Counted from the first letter of the stretch, positions 1 through 13,137 are shown. The stretch: DNA of 64,000 nt from Cristatella mucedo (GCA_009760855.2 WPIO01000038.1:2010501-2074500); one strand, 5' to 3'. A program made the numbers and translations. The notes: generated by a model not told the origin, from the sequence alone.

Positions 1-2190
1 TGCCTACTTTAACTTGGGGTTGCCCGTGGGCATCGTTGACCGTCGGCGAAACTACGCCTCTATCACGAAAGCAGTTGACCTTTCGCAAAGCTTTTGATCG
101 TGCCATTTATCACCAGAGATTGATGTCAAAAGAACAGGAAGAGCAGCCGAACTTTTAAGGTTAGATAGGGTCAGATCACTAAAACGCACCGCCGACTTAG
201 CATATGTACGAGAGTCGCGGGTAAAAGCAAAAGGGCAAGTCAGAGGAGGCAACCATTTGCAGACGAGACCGCCGGAAAGCTGCGCTTTGGCGAGCGCTTC
301 AGCCGGCTAATAACAGCCGGCGCCGAGCATGCAACATGACGGCGGTCACTACAGCAATCTTGCTGTGACGCTTGTGATTTGCAGGCAGGCGCTGTCGCAG
401 GGTGGCTGGAGATCGCCTGCATAGTGCTGCAGAGGATGCGAAGCCCGCCGCAAGCCGAGTATTCCCACTGGAGACGGGCTACCGCCTGCGCATTGATGGC
501 AGCCAATCCCTGTAGTCTGTGGCCGCTCGCCGACTCCAGCGGCAGATGAGAGATATAAGTCGACAGACGTTGCATGTTTTCTACAAAATTGGAGAGGATC
601 GCGTTAATAGCTGCAAACAATGCTGACCAAGCAGATCGCTCTCATTGAAGACGGGCTGCTGCAGCCACAGCGTTGGTGGCAGCCCGCACCCTTAATCCTG
701 AGCCGCTCCAACGGCAGTGGAGATGTAGGAGTCGAAAGAAGATTGTAGTTTTGCTACAGTATTTGAAAGAATTGCGCTAGTAGTTACAAGCGAGAGAAGT
801 ACAAGGTCAATGACTTGGGATGGTTTCGACGCTATCATCGACTAAGTCAACACGAACAATTTCGGCCAACTTTACTCGTCCATGACCTCGTTTGGGGTAC
901 ACGAAGCGAGTTTACGAAGTGTACACTACTTCAAGAACATACCAAGCAAGAAACATGAGCGGTTTGCATTTAAATCTTTTGCCTGGCTTAGCAGTGAACA
1001 CAACGTAAGACAATTCTTCTAAAATCAATTGGTGTGCAGCGAGATATCACATGCGAACATGAGAGCATGCTTTTAATTAAAGCTGCTCAAAGAATTAGAA
1101 ACACAAGTCACGCCACCGGTACCTTTTCAATCCAAGGAAACGTTTCAACCGCCGGCTCCGATACGCCTTTTCAGGGAAGAGGCTCTTAAACTCACAGTCG
1201 ACTGGTGAGTCATCTGAAAAAACGAAGAAATATTTATTCATACAAACTGCCCTGCAGACTCTAGAGGTTTATGGCTGTGACTTTCCTTAATCGTATTGCA
1301 TCGTTGCACTTAGCTCGGAATATCAACAATCGAAACTGCTAGAATCCCTAGAAAGCACATCTTCATCGTTTCACTCTGCTTGAAAGATCAACAACGGACC
1401 GTCGGGCTACCCGCCCCACTGTTGAAATGGCTGTGACCTTCAAGAATTGCATCTTCATTGTTGAAACCAGCTTGGAGGCTACAGCTCGTATATGGATGCG
1501 GCCGCCTCTAAGAATCGAGGGTTGTGAATAGCACTACAGCACTGCTGTAACTTATTGCGCTCGTACCACCAGTACACGGCAGCAGTTATGCTTCCAGCGG
1601 TCACAATGGTGAAAGCTGCCAGTCGAAACAGCTGCCACCTTCACTAAGCGCTACTTCATGTATTTCCCTGCTTGGCTGATCATCAATAGACTATCAGGCT
1701 GCCGGCCTTCACAATTGCTATGGGCTGCAATCTTGATAAGTCGCATCTTCGTCGTCGTACTCAGCTCGGAAGATAAACAATCAACCGTCAGGCAACACGC
1801 CACCACTATTGCAACGGTTGCGACCTTCGCAAATCGCATCTGAGTCTTTGCTCTCAGCTCGGAAGATCAATAATACACCGTCGAGTTGTAGTTGTACCTG
1901 TCCGCCGTTGTAACGAAAGAAAGCGACAGCACTCAAGCTGCCGGAAGCTGCCGGAATCGCGATCGTTACAAAGCGCAAGCTCATCTTAGTATCTGCTATC
2001 AAGAATTGATGGATCGATGGCCGCGAGTCAAACGTGGCGTAATGACGTGAAGCTACAACTCCCAATCGCTGCTAGCATTCATTAAGCTGACAACGATCTA
2101 GCATTTCGGATTGGAATGATTACAGTCGACAGCGAAAGCCCGCACGAAGTGACGTGACCAACTAACCACTCACAATTTTGATTCAAGTGT
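1..2190. other. No recognised gene; degenerate internal repeats
   Basis: I recognise no conserved gene here. Two things are visible. Around 470-790 a segment of about 145 bp occurs twice in direct orientation about 175 bp apart, and both copies read as a similar peptide on the minus strand (shared pattern AILSN..., then YIS). Between about 1300 and 1900 a short motif like AGCTCGGAAGATCAA recurs at about 1311, 1375, 1670, 1762 and 1855, each followed by a variant of CCGTC, as in a decayed tandem array. The open frames in this stretch are short and show no domain. Confidence 0.5.
470..793. repeat. Diverged tandem duplication, two units of about 145 bp
   Basis: Unit 1 covers about 470-618 and unit 2 about 648-793. 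Both begin with a GACGGGCT block and end with a variant of GCGTTAATAGCTGCAA. On the minus strand both units translate to related peptides, which could mean duplicated exons or simply an old repeat. The second unit carries an in-frame stop, so coding function is doubtful. Confidence 0.45.
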
Positions 2191-2194
2191 TTTA

Positions 2195-2340
2195 ATGTTA
2201 TAATAATAGGAATAATACAAATAAATTTGGCAGGGCGCCTCAGAGAACTAAATTTTTTTTTTAGCCACTTTACATTTAATGCAAAAAAGCACGATTAAAC
2301 GGTTTGTAGTAGCATCCTGAATAACAACAAGCATAACATG
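2195..2340 (-). mobile_element. Family B CR1-like LINE, 3' end fragment
   Basis: The stretch carries the family B 3' signature read on the minus strand: a run of ATT triplets, then the reverse complement of the AGTTCTCTGAGGGCGC tail, then the block containing CATGTTAT. It abuts the 3' end of the family A element that starts at 2341. Confidence 0.7.
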
Positions 2341-5010
2341 AGCTATGAATGTATCTCCGTCAGTAACTCCACAAAGTCATAAAGACCATGTGGGTGTTAC
2401 GCTGTAGAGTCTTGTATAGCACACTCACAGCCTAAGCGGCTTTCGGTACGCATTCTGTAGCCAACAGACTTCGTCTCACGCAGCAAAGAGAAAGTGGGAA
2501 GCATAGCAGAGTAAGAAGAGCAGTTGAGGTAGTGAGTAGCATAGAAGTAGCAGTTCAGGACCGCTGAAAAAGATTTGCCATAGTCGGCAGTTGGAGAGTA
2601 GTTGTCGTTGCGTAAGAATTGTGGAAGCTAGTTCCACAGTCTAGGACCTGCAGAGCTAAAGCTTCTGTCACCAACTGCCTTTAAGCGGAGGAATGGGACA
2701 GCTAATTTATTATCCACACAGGACCTGAGGGCACGAACAGGCTGAAACTGATGCAGCAGTTCGGCTAGGTACGAAGGAGCTAAGCCGTGGCGGGCCTTGT
2801 GGGTCAGCGTAAGAACTTTGCTCTGTATCCTGTGCTCAACCGGCAACCATCCTAGCTCTTTCAGCAGAGGTGACACGTGCTCAAACCGCTGGGACTTGAA
2901 GACCAACCTTGCAGCCATATTCATAGTCAGCTGTAGTGGCATAATAGCTTTCTTTGGTAGCCCAGCCAAAAGGGAATTACAATAATCAAGCCGAGACAGA
3001 ACTAAAGAGCTAGTTAATTTTTTTACAAGCCAGTGTGGGAGACAGCTTCTAATCTTGGATAGGGATCGGATGTGACGGCTAGCTGTAGAGGCAGTCTTCT
3101 GAATGATGCTTTTGAAAATGAGGCAGCTGTCGAACACGACACCTAGATTACAAGCACGTGGTGAAGGCCGCACAATAGCATCACATATTAGAACAGCAAA
3201 GCCTTTTAATCCAGCTAAACGCTTAAGGTGTCCTATGAGCAGCAGTTTGGTTTTATCGTCATTTAATTTCAGGAAGTTTTCCGATATCCAGGATCGAATA
3301 TCGGCAAGGCAAGCATTCAGTTTCTCAGTTGCAGCAGCAGATTCCGACGGTTTAAATGGCAAATACAACTGAGTATCGTCAGCATAGAAGTGATATCCTA
3401 TTCCATGGGCCTTAATCACTTTTCCCAGAGGTTGAGTATAAATGGAGAACAGCAAGGGACCGAGTACAGACCCTTGAGGGACTCCACAGGTGACCCTTCT
3501 TATGTCTGAGATCTGACGCCCACACGACACGAATTGAACACGATCAGACAAGTATGATTTAAACCACGCCAGTGCTTCGTCTGCCAGATCGATCGTTGAT
3601 CTCAATCGTTCAAGCAGAACTTCGTGATCAATGGTGTCGAAGGCAGCAGACAGATCTAGCAGAGCTAGGGCAGTGACATTCCCGTCGTCGTTGCCACGTA
3701 GAATGTCATTGTTAACACGGAGGAGAGCAGTTTCAGTGGAGTGCTGCCTCTTGAACCCTGATTGAAATGTTTCTGACATTCCATTATTTTCAATATATTC
3801 AACTAGCTGCTTAGCAACAATTTTTTCAAGAATCTTTGACAAGAAAGGAAGAAGGGAAACTGGGCGATAGTTTGCAAGGACCTCTGTGTCTGATCCAGGC
3901 TTCAAGAAGGCCTGCATCACAAACAGATTTCAAAAACTCGTCCATGTCAATGCTTTGTAAGTTACGTCGTTTGGCAAATTCAACATGGCCCTGTACGTAC
4001 GAGGGAGCAGGAACGGTAAACGAGACCGAACAATGATCTGAGAGGGTCAGTGGGCACACCACAAAGTCAGTGGGGAGGACATCCTTAGTGATCATGAGAT
4101 CTAGAATGTGGCCACCGACGTGGGTGCTATGATTAACGTGTTGGGCCAAACCAAAATTCTCCAGACAGTCAAGAAATGAGCGGACCTGGCTGTTGCTAGA
4201 ATTACCAACGTGAATATTGAAGTCTCCTACAATCAGTAACGGCCTGTCACACACGAATATTTTAGCGAGGAACTCTGAAAACTCCTCTATAAACAAGTTT
4301 AGACAGCCAGAAGGAGGCCGGTATATCGCAACGGTTAACAGGCATTGTCTTTGATGAAGACCTGATAGCAACCGATTCAAACGATGACCCATGCGAGAAA
4401 CTGCACATTTTATAGCCAAACGATTCGCGAACAACAATTGCAACCCTGCCACCAACCTTGTCAGAACGCATGGACTGATAGAATGAGAACCCGGGTGGGG
4501 TGGTCTCAGAAATACAGCTACTGGAACAAGGCGTCATCCAGGTTTCGGTAAGCAGAAATGCATCTAGCTTCTCCTGGACCACCTGATCGCGGATAAGTAA
4601 CCCCTTGGTTTTTAGCGAGCGGACATTTAGTAGGCGGAATTTAAGAGGCTGTCCAACAACTGGGCGACGGCGATGAAGTGGCTTGTATTCTCTACCGTTT
4701 GCGTCCGGCCCGGCGGACGCTGGCTCTTCGAATTTGAATTGGACCTTGGTAACGGCCGTCGGACGACGTTTTACAACGTGCTGGGCTACGGCGGGTGGGC
4801 TACTACCACAACAAGTACTATTCAGCGCTTTAAACTTACGAGTCGTAGGTTTTATAGCCGAGCCGTTGATAGGGCGAACGCAGGATGCAGGAAGGTTCTC
4901 ACTGACCCGCCGGAGAAGGCCCGCCGGTAGGTATCGACTAATGGCGACATCGCATCTTATGCTAAGCAGGTCCTGTTTTGTGTAGTATATCCGAGGACAG
5001 CTCATAAATA
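2341..5010 (-). mobile_element. Family A CR1/L2-like LINE, longest copy, decayed
   Basis: This minus-strand non-LTR retrotransposon would encode an endonuclease/reverse transcriptase polyprotein for target-primed reverse transcription. Coding sequence is broken into three frames. At 4262-5005 the endonuclease start is seen (LNVRSLKTK, LLTETW). At 3826-4455 the rest follows in another frame (AIYRPP, VGDFN, LSDH). At 2628-3920 the RT domain is present, with [41 protein letters not shown], the catalytic [10 protein letters not shown] and the C-terminal LDYCNSLLAGLP. There is a frameshift inside the endonuclease near 4.35 kb, and the linker between endonuclease and RT is mostly deleted near 3.85-3.92 kb. 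The 3' untranslated part runs to 2341. The 5' limit is uncertain. It cannot be autonomous as read. Confidence 0.88.
2628..3920 (-). pseudogene. Reverse transcriptase ORF of family A LINE
   Basis: An open frame of 430 codons covers most of an RT domain. In order it has NYRPVSLLP, the fingers/palm motif [22 protein letters not shown] with both catalytic aspartates, the FLKLNDDKT block, and a C-terminal region with LDYCNSLL and PAYLAEL-type motifs typical of CR1/L2-like RTs. It is the most intact RT in the window. The missing N-terminal RT part and endonuclease lie in other frames upstream, so it is treated as part of a dead element. Confidence 0.85.
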
Positions 5011-5917
5011 GTTACAGCGAAGATAGCAGCAGAATACCCGAAGGTATTACGGAGAAATCAAGTAAAGGTCCACACCACGCTAGGAGTCGCCCGAGGCCGC
5101 TCTTTAGCGCGTGGAGGAAGCTAGTGCAGTATCGACGACTGCTGTAGGCAACGGATCTAATTGAGAACTAAGGCTTGTCTGCTCTTCCGCAGCAGCAGTC
5201 TCTGGACTCGCTAGACTAGTCGACCGACGCTGAAATGCAAACAGCATTGGCTGCCTAAAGGCAAAAAGATTGATGCGAAAAGATCGCATGCGGCTGCGGT
5301 AGAGTTAAAAAATGTTCCAATGCTAAAGGACAAAGAAATAGTAATTTTAGTGTACGTCAACTTATTCCTTACTAAAAAGCTGCCAAACAGTCGTGATCAG
5401 CGCACTGCGTCAGATCCAATAATTGAGAAAGGTAAGTAAAATACAAGCTTTTGACGTGGCACGTTAGCTTGTTAGAGCTGATAGTAATAGAATGATTACA
5501 TTCTGGTTTGTAAATGCTGTGCCCGTTTAAGCAAGAAACTCAATACGACAATACTCTGCAAGCATTCGTTACGGTATTAGCTTTTACTTGGAATCATAAA
5601 ACAGCAAGCTAATTTATGCCGACAAGCAAAATGTGCTTGTAGAAAGTGGGCGTAAAACTGGCGGATTCTTAGCTTCGCTATAATTAACCGCAGGATAATA
5701 CTTGATTACAAATAATATTTAAACCAAAATTTTCGTGTGGTTTGTGGGTCAGGTCATTAACTGAGTGCCGTAACTGTTAAATGTGCACGTTGCAATAAGT
5801 TCAGAGAGAGTACTCTCAGCTTTATATCTGCCGGAAGCGATTGGCAGTTGCAGCTGTAAGTCATTACATCATGTTTGATGCTAACTCGCAGCATAACGTC
5901 GATCGTTGCCGTGTAAG

Positions 5918-5976
<59 letters not shown>

Positions 5977-7559
5977 AGATGAGATTTTCAACAGTGGCAG
6001 CTTTCACGATTGTGGCCACAAGGAGTATAAATGGCTGCGGTGGACTGGTGGTACGACCGCAGTAAGTTGCAAAAATGCTGTAGTGCTACTCATAACCCTC
6101 GATTCATAGCGGCGGCCGCATCCTTAGCTACGACCTTAATTCTTGCGTTTTAGGAAAAAGAAGCCCCAAAGAGAGTGGCACAAGTATAGTGAGTTGAGGT
6201 TTGCGTTGAACCGATAGGGCCTAGCTGACTGCGGCTGACCTTGGCATTTACGCGCATATTATTTGCTAGTTTTTGACTGCACCGCCTGGCGCCTGTACAC
6301 AGGCTCCAACTTTCCACGTTTTAAAAAGCCGGGGGAAGACGTTGCCTAGTACGCACAGTTAAGTCGAGTGGCGACAGCTTTTTGCGGCTAGGGTTGCAAT
6401 TAACATTCCTTTAGTAAAGATTGGTCCCACTACCATTGGCTACCGCGTCCATTACTAATAATACGGGTAGCGTGTGCCGCTACAATCTCCCGCGCGATCA
6501 GCAATAGAATACTGTTTCACTTGTAAGAGACTCCTGAAAACCACACATCTATTAGATTTTGCAAAGATTAGCTGTTAAATTTTGTAAGCGATCGGTTCTG
6601 TGTGCCGTTTTACAGGATTAATTTCACAAGCTCGCCGAGATCGTAGCCAGCGTGTAAGCTCACAGAGAATTCAATCGTCATTAGCTGTAGCTTGCACTAG
6701 GTCATGAGGCCCTTTCATTAATGGTCAGATGCACGCAAAATGACTGTAGGCTTATGCCCTGGGTATGTCGAGCTATGAGACACAATACTCACACGTAGGG
6801 TGCATGCTAGGCTACAGCTTGAGCTCTGCATGGCAGAAAGTCCTCGGCTTCGGCGACGAGCGGTGAAATCTAACGCGCCGCTGTCTCGTGCAGCAGCCAG
6901 CACTGTTAACTAAAGGGTTTCTCTAGCGAGAAATTGTATCCGGATACGCCAGACAACCTTTCAGTAATTTAGTTCCAAGGATTGGTCTTTACCTCTCGTG
7001 AATGTTGTGAGTCCTGCCGTTAATGCAAGTAATATGGCGAGCACATTTCAGAGTTAGGCGACGGGCATATGCATCGCACAGCCTCAAGTAAAACGGAAGA
7101 AAAGTCTCATTCTTTCAAAAACATGTAAAAACTTGAGATAAACTGGGAGAACTGGTGAAGCTCTAATAACTTCAAAGCTTTTAGTCGGGTGCGTGGTTAG
7201 CAAGACGCTTTAGCATAGACCTATGAAATCTGCTACTAGGCGTGCTTAAGTATTTTTCCATTGTTTCAGTTGGCTCACCAGTCGACAGTGAACTAAAGTA
7301 CAGGTAACACCATTGCAGAAAAGTCAAATGGTTATTAGACAGCCGCTGAAAATTAACGCGGCCTGTTCAAGCTAAATTAAATTGTGTGCAACCCAACTTT
7401 GGGCGGTCGTGATTTACGTTTTAGAGTCGGTTTCACTTGAAGTAAACGTGGGAAATAGCGGGAGAAACCCTACGGCAAATGGTGAGTGCTCGTGCCCAAC
7501 GTACCAAAATGCTGGAACGTTTGGTCGTTCTTCAATTCTCGAATAAGTCCACCAAATGC
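5011..7559. other. No recognised gene
   Basis: Between the family A element and the next family B fragment I see only short frames without recognisable domains. A pure GA microsatellite sits at 5919-5973. Nothing else could be assigned. Confidence 0.5.
5919..5973. repeat. (GA)n microsatellite
   Basis: About 27 uninterrupted GA units. The apparent Arg-Glu open frames over it are a by-product of the repeat. Confidence 0.95.
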
Positions 7560-8200
7560 AGGTGACGAATTGCATTTATAATAATAACAATAATAATAAC
7601 ACACTTGATAAAGCCCCCTCTGAGAACTCAATCTCTTTCTAGGCGCTTTACATTTGCTACATAGGAAGCGTGATTGAATGGTTAGTAGTAGCATGCTCAA
7701 TAAAAAAAATACGATTAACATGGTTGGGGGTGACGTGCACAGGGGTCAACGTGCAAGTTTGGTTAGTGGCAGCATGCACCGTGTCAGCACACCTAAGCAC
7801 ATAAAGGACGAGTCGCAGGGATGATCATCACCAAATGCCGTCATAAATACCATGCGAACTATCATACGAACTAAAGGCACGCTTTCCAAATAATTTGAGG
7901 TTTGTACGAGGCATAGGCAAACATTTTGATTCCGAAAAGCCTACGTCGCTTGGCCTGGTGGGGTTGTAGATCTGATAGGTAGGCTGGAGCCATGGAATGA
8001 AGGGACCTAAAAGTGAGCGATAGAATTTTGAAGTCGATCCGTCGCTTGACTGGTGGCCAGTGCAGGTCGGCGAGAAGTGGTGCGATGTGGCAGCTGCGAC
8101 GTTCACGACAGACAAGCCTAGCTGCGGAGTTTTGCACCAGCTGCAACCGCCTGATCGCACAGGCCGGTAATTTATGAGCAATGGCTGCTTGCATAAATAA
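7560..8200 (-). mobile_element. Family B LINE, 5'-truncated 3' fragment
   Basis: On the minus strand this encodes the C-terminal end of the family B RT ([43 protein letters not shown]) followed by the 3' untranslated region and ATT-rich end near 7570. A frame change occurs near 7.9 kb. The 5' limit at about 8195 is an ordinary truncation point. Confidence 0.85.
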
Positions 8201-9656
8201 CTGTTGCTGTATAACAACAGTTTGTCGTTTCGACTTTGACTTGAGCAGCGTTGGGAAGTCGCAGCACCATTTTGAACGTCATCCCAAGGGAAGAGCTTTT
8301 CATGCTCATCCAGCTGAGAGTATCATACCGCCGGCATATACTTTTGCAAATACCATTTAAAAAAAAAGTATAAATACTTGCGTGCTGACTTCGGAGGTCG
8401 TCGACGTTTCGCTGAGCAATAATTTGCTAATTTTTAAGAGTCTCCTTCACGAGATGGCATACCAGAGCCAACGGCAGCAATGTTTCGATATGATCAAAGA
8501 GGTACAGGTGCACGCCGATTGATTTTCATAAGAATCATCGCAGATTAAGCCGCTAATCAAGGCAAAAGATCTAAATACAAACCACGGTTAAGTTATCAGC
8601 ATACGTTTAATTAGTGAGCCCTTTACAAGCGACGTCCTGTATGTGAGCGAGCAAACCGAGCGAGGGAGAGCGTCTGTCGAATAACGAGGAACAACGCTGC
8701 GGTCGCCCACCGCGACCGCCACCCGCATGTACCGCCGTTTGCAGCAAACCACCGGTTGCTTTGGTCCTGTCCTGCCCGCTGTGTCGCTGAACGCGCAGAG
8801 GACAGGACAGCATTTCAAACCTTATAACGCTCGATTTTGGCCAGATTCTGGCAAACAGCACCGCCATCACAGCCAGTCAACGGAATTCGCTGCCGGTCGG
8901 CTTCGGTGACTGTAACTCGAACGTGTAGCACTCATTTACCGTCTGATTTCGGGAATGTCAAGTGCTGACGAAGAACGTTTAGTCTGATTTGCCGAACGCT
9001 TTCGCACCCAGCCTTGTGTATTTGTGCCTTCGCCCAGTTTGAGACCCTAGATTTTTTGCTCGTATAATTAATTTAAATAAATTTGTATTGAGGAAACGAG
9101 CAGTTAAACTGCCGTGGGTGTTGGAAGAGACAAGTCAGACTTGTTCTCACTGCCGGCCGGTAATGTGTCTTCGATGCCCGCCACCCATCACCAGTATCCG
9201 TGAAAAGTCGTCCTGCACCTCTTGGTGCCAGCTGCTCGCTGCAGAGGTCGCTTTGAACTGCCAGCGCTCTCTGTTTTTACGTAGTTGTGCACTTTTGACG
9301 ACCGCACGTCGGTGGCAGCGATCACCAAGGACAGATTCGTGCAGCAGGTTATCTAACCACCCGCCTAAAGGTTCCAGCCTGCGGCCAACGACAGACGCAC
9401 GATGTGGGTTATGTGTTCATGGTCGGTTTTGCTGCATTTTCATTTTCGTAATAAATTTGATGATGGCCGCTGTGACTCCTTTGAGTAAACTCCCACAAGG
9501 TCTCGGGCATGTGAATCAGATTTCGAACAATGGGGGTAAAGCTAGGGCGTGTGTCAAATGATATGACTTGTCCGGCCGGTTGTCAGCTCCCTCGTGGCTT
9601 CTCGCGAATAGACTTCTATCGCCAACTTCAAGCGGCAAATCGGCAATCGTAAGACC
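8201..9656. other. No recognised gene; one unassigned ORF
   Basis: The longest frame is 9088-9561 on the plus strand (157 codons, Cys- and Ser-rich, no recognisable domain). It stops just before the family A fragment, so it could be old element DNA or chance. I see no exon signature that I trust. Confidence 0.4.
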
Positions 9657-11217
9657 GATGCTTTAAAAGCCTGAATTGGATACAGAGGTCCTTGCAAACT
9701 ATCGCCCAGTTGCCCATCTTCCTGTCTTGTCAAAGATTCTTGAAAAAATTGTTGCTAATCAGCTGATTGAACATATAGGAAAGAATGAAATGTTAGAAAC
9801 ATTTCATTCGGGGTTCAAGCGGCAGCATTCCACTGAAACTGCTCTCACCCTTGTTAACAATGACATTATATGCGGCAACGACGACGGGAATGTCACTGAC
9901 CTAGATCTGCTAGATCTGTCTGCTGCCTTCGACACCATTGATCACAATGCCCTACTTGAACGATTGATAACAACGATTGGTCTGGCAGACGAGGCACTGG
10001 TGTGATACAAATCTTACTTGTCTGATCGTGTTCAATCCGTTTCGTGTGGGGGTCAGGTCTCAAACACGAGACGGGTCACCTGAGGAGTCCCTCAAGGGTC
10101 CGTCCTCGGTCCTTTGCTGTTCTCCATTTATGCTCAACCACTGGAAAAAGGGATTAAGACCCATGGAATAGGATATCACTTTTATGCTGACGATACTCAG
10201 CTGTATTTGTCCTTCAAATCGTTGGAATCTGCTGCAGCAACTGATAAACTGAATGCTTGCCTTGCCGACGCTCAATCCTGGATGTCGAAAAACTTCTTGA
10301 AACTAAATGACGATTATACAAAACTGCTGCTCATAGGACACCCTATGCGTGTGGCTGCATTAAAGGCTTTGCCCTTTTAATAGATGATGCTGTTGTGCGA
10401 CCATCATCACGTTCTCGAAATTTGGGTGTTGTTTTCGATAGCTGCCTAAATTTTAAAAGCTTCATTCAGGAGACTACTTCTACAACTAGCCAGCACGTCC
10501 GATCCCAATCTACGATCAGGAACTGGCCTCCACAGTATCTTGAAATAATTAAACTAGCTCCTTAGTTCTGTCTCGGCATAATTTTGTAATTCCCTTTTGG
10601 CTGGGCTACCAAAGAAAGCAACTACGCCGCTGCAGCTGACTATGAATGTGCCTGCAAGGCTAGTAAAGTTCTAGAGGTTGGAGTACGTGTCTCCTTTGCT
10701 AAAAGAGTTACGATGGATGCCGGTTGATCAACGGATACAGAGCAAAGTTCTTACGTTGACCTTTAAGGCCCGCCACGGGTTGGCTCTTTCTGCTGCATCA
10801 GTTTCTGCCTCTTCGCGCCCTCAGGGCCTGTATGGAAAATAATATAGTTGTTCCTTCCTCCGCTTAAAGACCATTGGCGACAGAAGCTTTAGCTCTGCAG
10901 GTCCTAGGCTGTCGAACTCTTCTTACGCACATTCTTACGCAACACAATTCTTACGCAACGACAACTACTCTCCTGCTGCCGACTATGGCTCATCCTTTCC
11001 AGCGGTCCTGAGCTGCTACTTTCATGCTACTCACCACCTCAACTGCTCTCCTGACTCTACTATGCTTTCCACTTTCTCTTTGTTGCATGAGACGAAGTCT
11101 GTTGGCTACCGAATGCGTACCGAAAGCCGCTTAGGCTGTGAGTGCGCTATACAAAACTTTCCTGCGTAACACCCACATGGTCTTTATGGCTTTGTTGATG
11201 TACAGACGGAAATAATT
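9657..11217 (+). mobile_element. Family A LINE, decayed RT half and 3' end
   Basis: Plus-strand copy that begins inside the RT domain (motif NYRPV near 9697) and runs through [11 protein letters not shown] (9900s) and [10 protein letters not shown] (about 10180) to the family A 3' region. Open frames at 9676-10005 and 10114-10380 are separated by a frameshift and a stop, and the C-terminal RT part after 10380 is scrambled by small indels. It is followed directly by a short tandem repeat at its 3' end. Confidence 0.85.
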
Positions 11218-11307
11218 CCATTGCATACATTACATTGCATACGTTACATTGCATTGCATACGTTACATTCCATTGCATACATTACATTACATTGCATACG
11301 TTACATC
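11218..11307 (+). repeat. TACATTGCA-type repeat at the 3' end of a family A LINE
   Basis: Irregular tandem copies of TACATTGCA and TACATTACATTGCA directly follow the family A 3' untranslated region. Other family A copies end in shorter TACATT-like tails (near 16715 and 19227), so this is an expanded LINE 3' terminal repeat. Confidence 0.7.
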
Positions 11308-11388
11308 AGTACCGTTTGGAGCCCTCGCAGCTGTTGTGCTTTATTGACGCAACCGCACTCATAGTCAGACATTTGCTATCCAATAGCT

Positions 11389-11935
11389 TAGTAGGCCTGC
11401 TATCACTTCGCCTGTATTGCTTTGAACTCGCTGCATATCTGTTCGGATAAAGTCACAAGAATACTGCAAGCTGTGCCATTTGTTAGTAGGCAGTACGAAA
11501 TACGAGCCATGCTGTAACGACCGAGTTCCAATGGCAGGGTAGAGTTCTATAAATGCAATAGTAGCTTACAGTGGTTTAGAGGCAGGCTTTCATCAGTCCC
11601 GATCTTTATGAATAGCTTGAAAACTTTGTGCTGCTCGCTGTAGCTTGTGCTTGGCATGTAGGTTAGGCTCTTATGTGGCATTCATGAAACGCCTCCGTAT
11701 GACCACAAACCCAATGAGTCAGACGTTTCTGGATGGCCAAGTCACTGTAAATCTTAAATCTTCCGTAGAGAGGAAACTATGGCCAGTTTATCCCGTTTCC
11801 AAGTGTGCATTTAGTGACCATAATGAGACCCAAGCAGTCAGTGGGAAGGGATTGCGAGAAATGTCAAGGCCTAGGGGAAATTCTACAAGACAAACAGGCA
11901 GCCAGGCTAGCCACCCACGCCCAGACCGGATGCGG
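11389..11935 (+). repeat. Dispersed repeat X, copy 1
   Basis: This block resembles 13501-13940 in the same orientation. Shared landmarks in the same order are TATCACTTCG then TATTGCTTT, AGTCACAAGAAT.CTGCAAG, TCTATAAATGCAAT, TTTGAATAGCTTG-like, ATGACCACAA and GAGAGGGAACT-like. I do not recognise the family. The plus-strand frames of the two copies are weakly similar, which may or may not mean it once coded. Confidence 0.6.
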
Positions 11936-11943
11936 TTTTCCTA

Positions 11944-12736
11944 ATACTAATAAAGTTAATACCTTATATGTAGCACCCTAAAACGACTGAAATCTTTTCT
12001 TAGGCACTTCACGTTCACTGTAAAGGAAGCACACACTAATGGTTAGTGGTAGAATGCTCAATGACAGCAACCATAACATGGTTGGGGTGATATATATAGG
12101 GTCAGCACGCAAATATGGTTTTTAGCACAGTGTCAGCAGGCATAAGCACGTAAAGGAAAAATCACATGGAAGCATGTCAACTTAAGGCATGGGCTCAAAT
12201 GATAAATAGATAAATGATTACATTTCGAAAAGTAAGTGGTACGATGCTTAGCCAACTTGGGGAGTAGATCTGATAGGTAGGCTGGAGCCAAAGAATGAAG
12301 AAACCTAAAAGACACATTTAGGTCAAGCTCCGCTCTATTCGGAGCCAGTGCAGGTCAGCGAGAAGTGGTGTGATGTGGCAGCTATGAGGCTTCCGACAGA
12401 CAAGCCTAGCTGCATTACAAAAGCTGTTAGCATCTCATTATACAGGTCGGTAGACCAGCAGGCAGTGAGTTGCAGAAGTTACGGGATGTCACAAATGCAT
12501 GGACCAATTTAGACGTGGTATGCCTGTCTTAGCAAGCCCGAATTTTAGCAATGTTATGGGGCTAAAAGTAGGCAGACCTGGAGCTAATGTGGTCTTTTAA
12601 CGATACGGCAGAGCCAATTTTTAGCACTAACCTTTCCAATTTCTTAATTCCACTTGTTTTGCTCATAACCAGTAAGTTATTTTTATCATCACTCAGTGTA
12701 AGAAAGTTTTTCAAAACATCCTCGATTCTAAAAAGT
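11944..12736 (-). mobile_element. Family B LINE fragment, highly decayed
   Basis: Reading the minus strand, family B landmarks appear in order: RT C-terminal blocks that correspond to [18 protein letters not shown]-like sequence, LLADLHW, then the 3' untranslated region down to 11944. Many indels break every frame. It lies just downstream of the GGT-like gene. Confidence 0.75.
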
Positions 12737-12744
12737 TGTAAACT

Positions 12745-12935
12745 AAATATAATAATAGTAATACACTTAATATAGCGCCTCAGAGAACTCACCTGCTGAA
12801 AAGGAAGCACGATCGAATGGTTAGTGGCAGCGTGCTCAATGACTACAAGCATAGCATCGTTAGGGGTTACATGCACAGGGTCAGCATGCAAGTATGGTTA
12901 GTGGCAGCATGCGCAGTGTAAGCACGCATTTTGTG
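12745..12935 (-). mobile_element. Family B LINE, 3' end fragment
   Basis: A second family B 3' end lies head to tail with the previous fragment. It has the ATT-rich end, the GCGCCTCAGAGAACT tail (reverse complement) and the CATGCACAGGGTCAGCATGC block. It is 5' truncated at about 12935. Confidence 0.75.
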
Positions 12936-13131
12936 CTGTTTTCTAATTTCGAAATTTAGAAAACTGACTAGGAAAGAGCCTGCAGTCTTGTAAGTCCAAA
13001 ATAATACAGATAAGAATTGACCTCGATTAAAACGAGTTCGACAACGTATGTAACCAAGACCTCAGATTAAGCCTCAGCTATGCTCCTGTGTTCCATACTG
13101 AGCTCAGTGGTAGTAAAGCATGGCTTGTGTT

Positions 13132-13137
13132 TTTATT
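13132..13137 (-). terminator. Candidate poly(A) signal of the GGT-like gene
   Basis: AATAAA on the minus strand, about 85 bases after the proposed stop codon at 13222-13224. It supports, but does not prove, that the last exon lies here. Confidence 0.4.
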
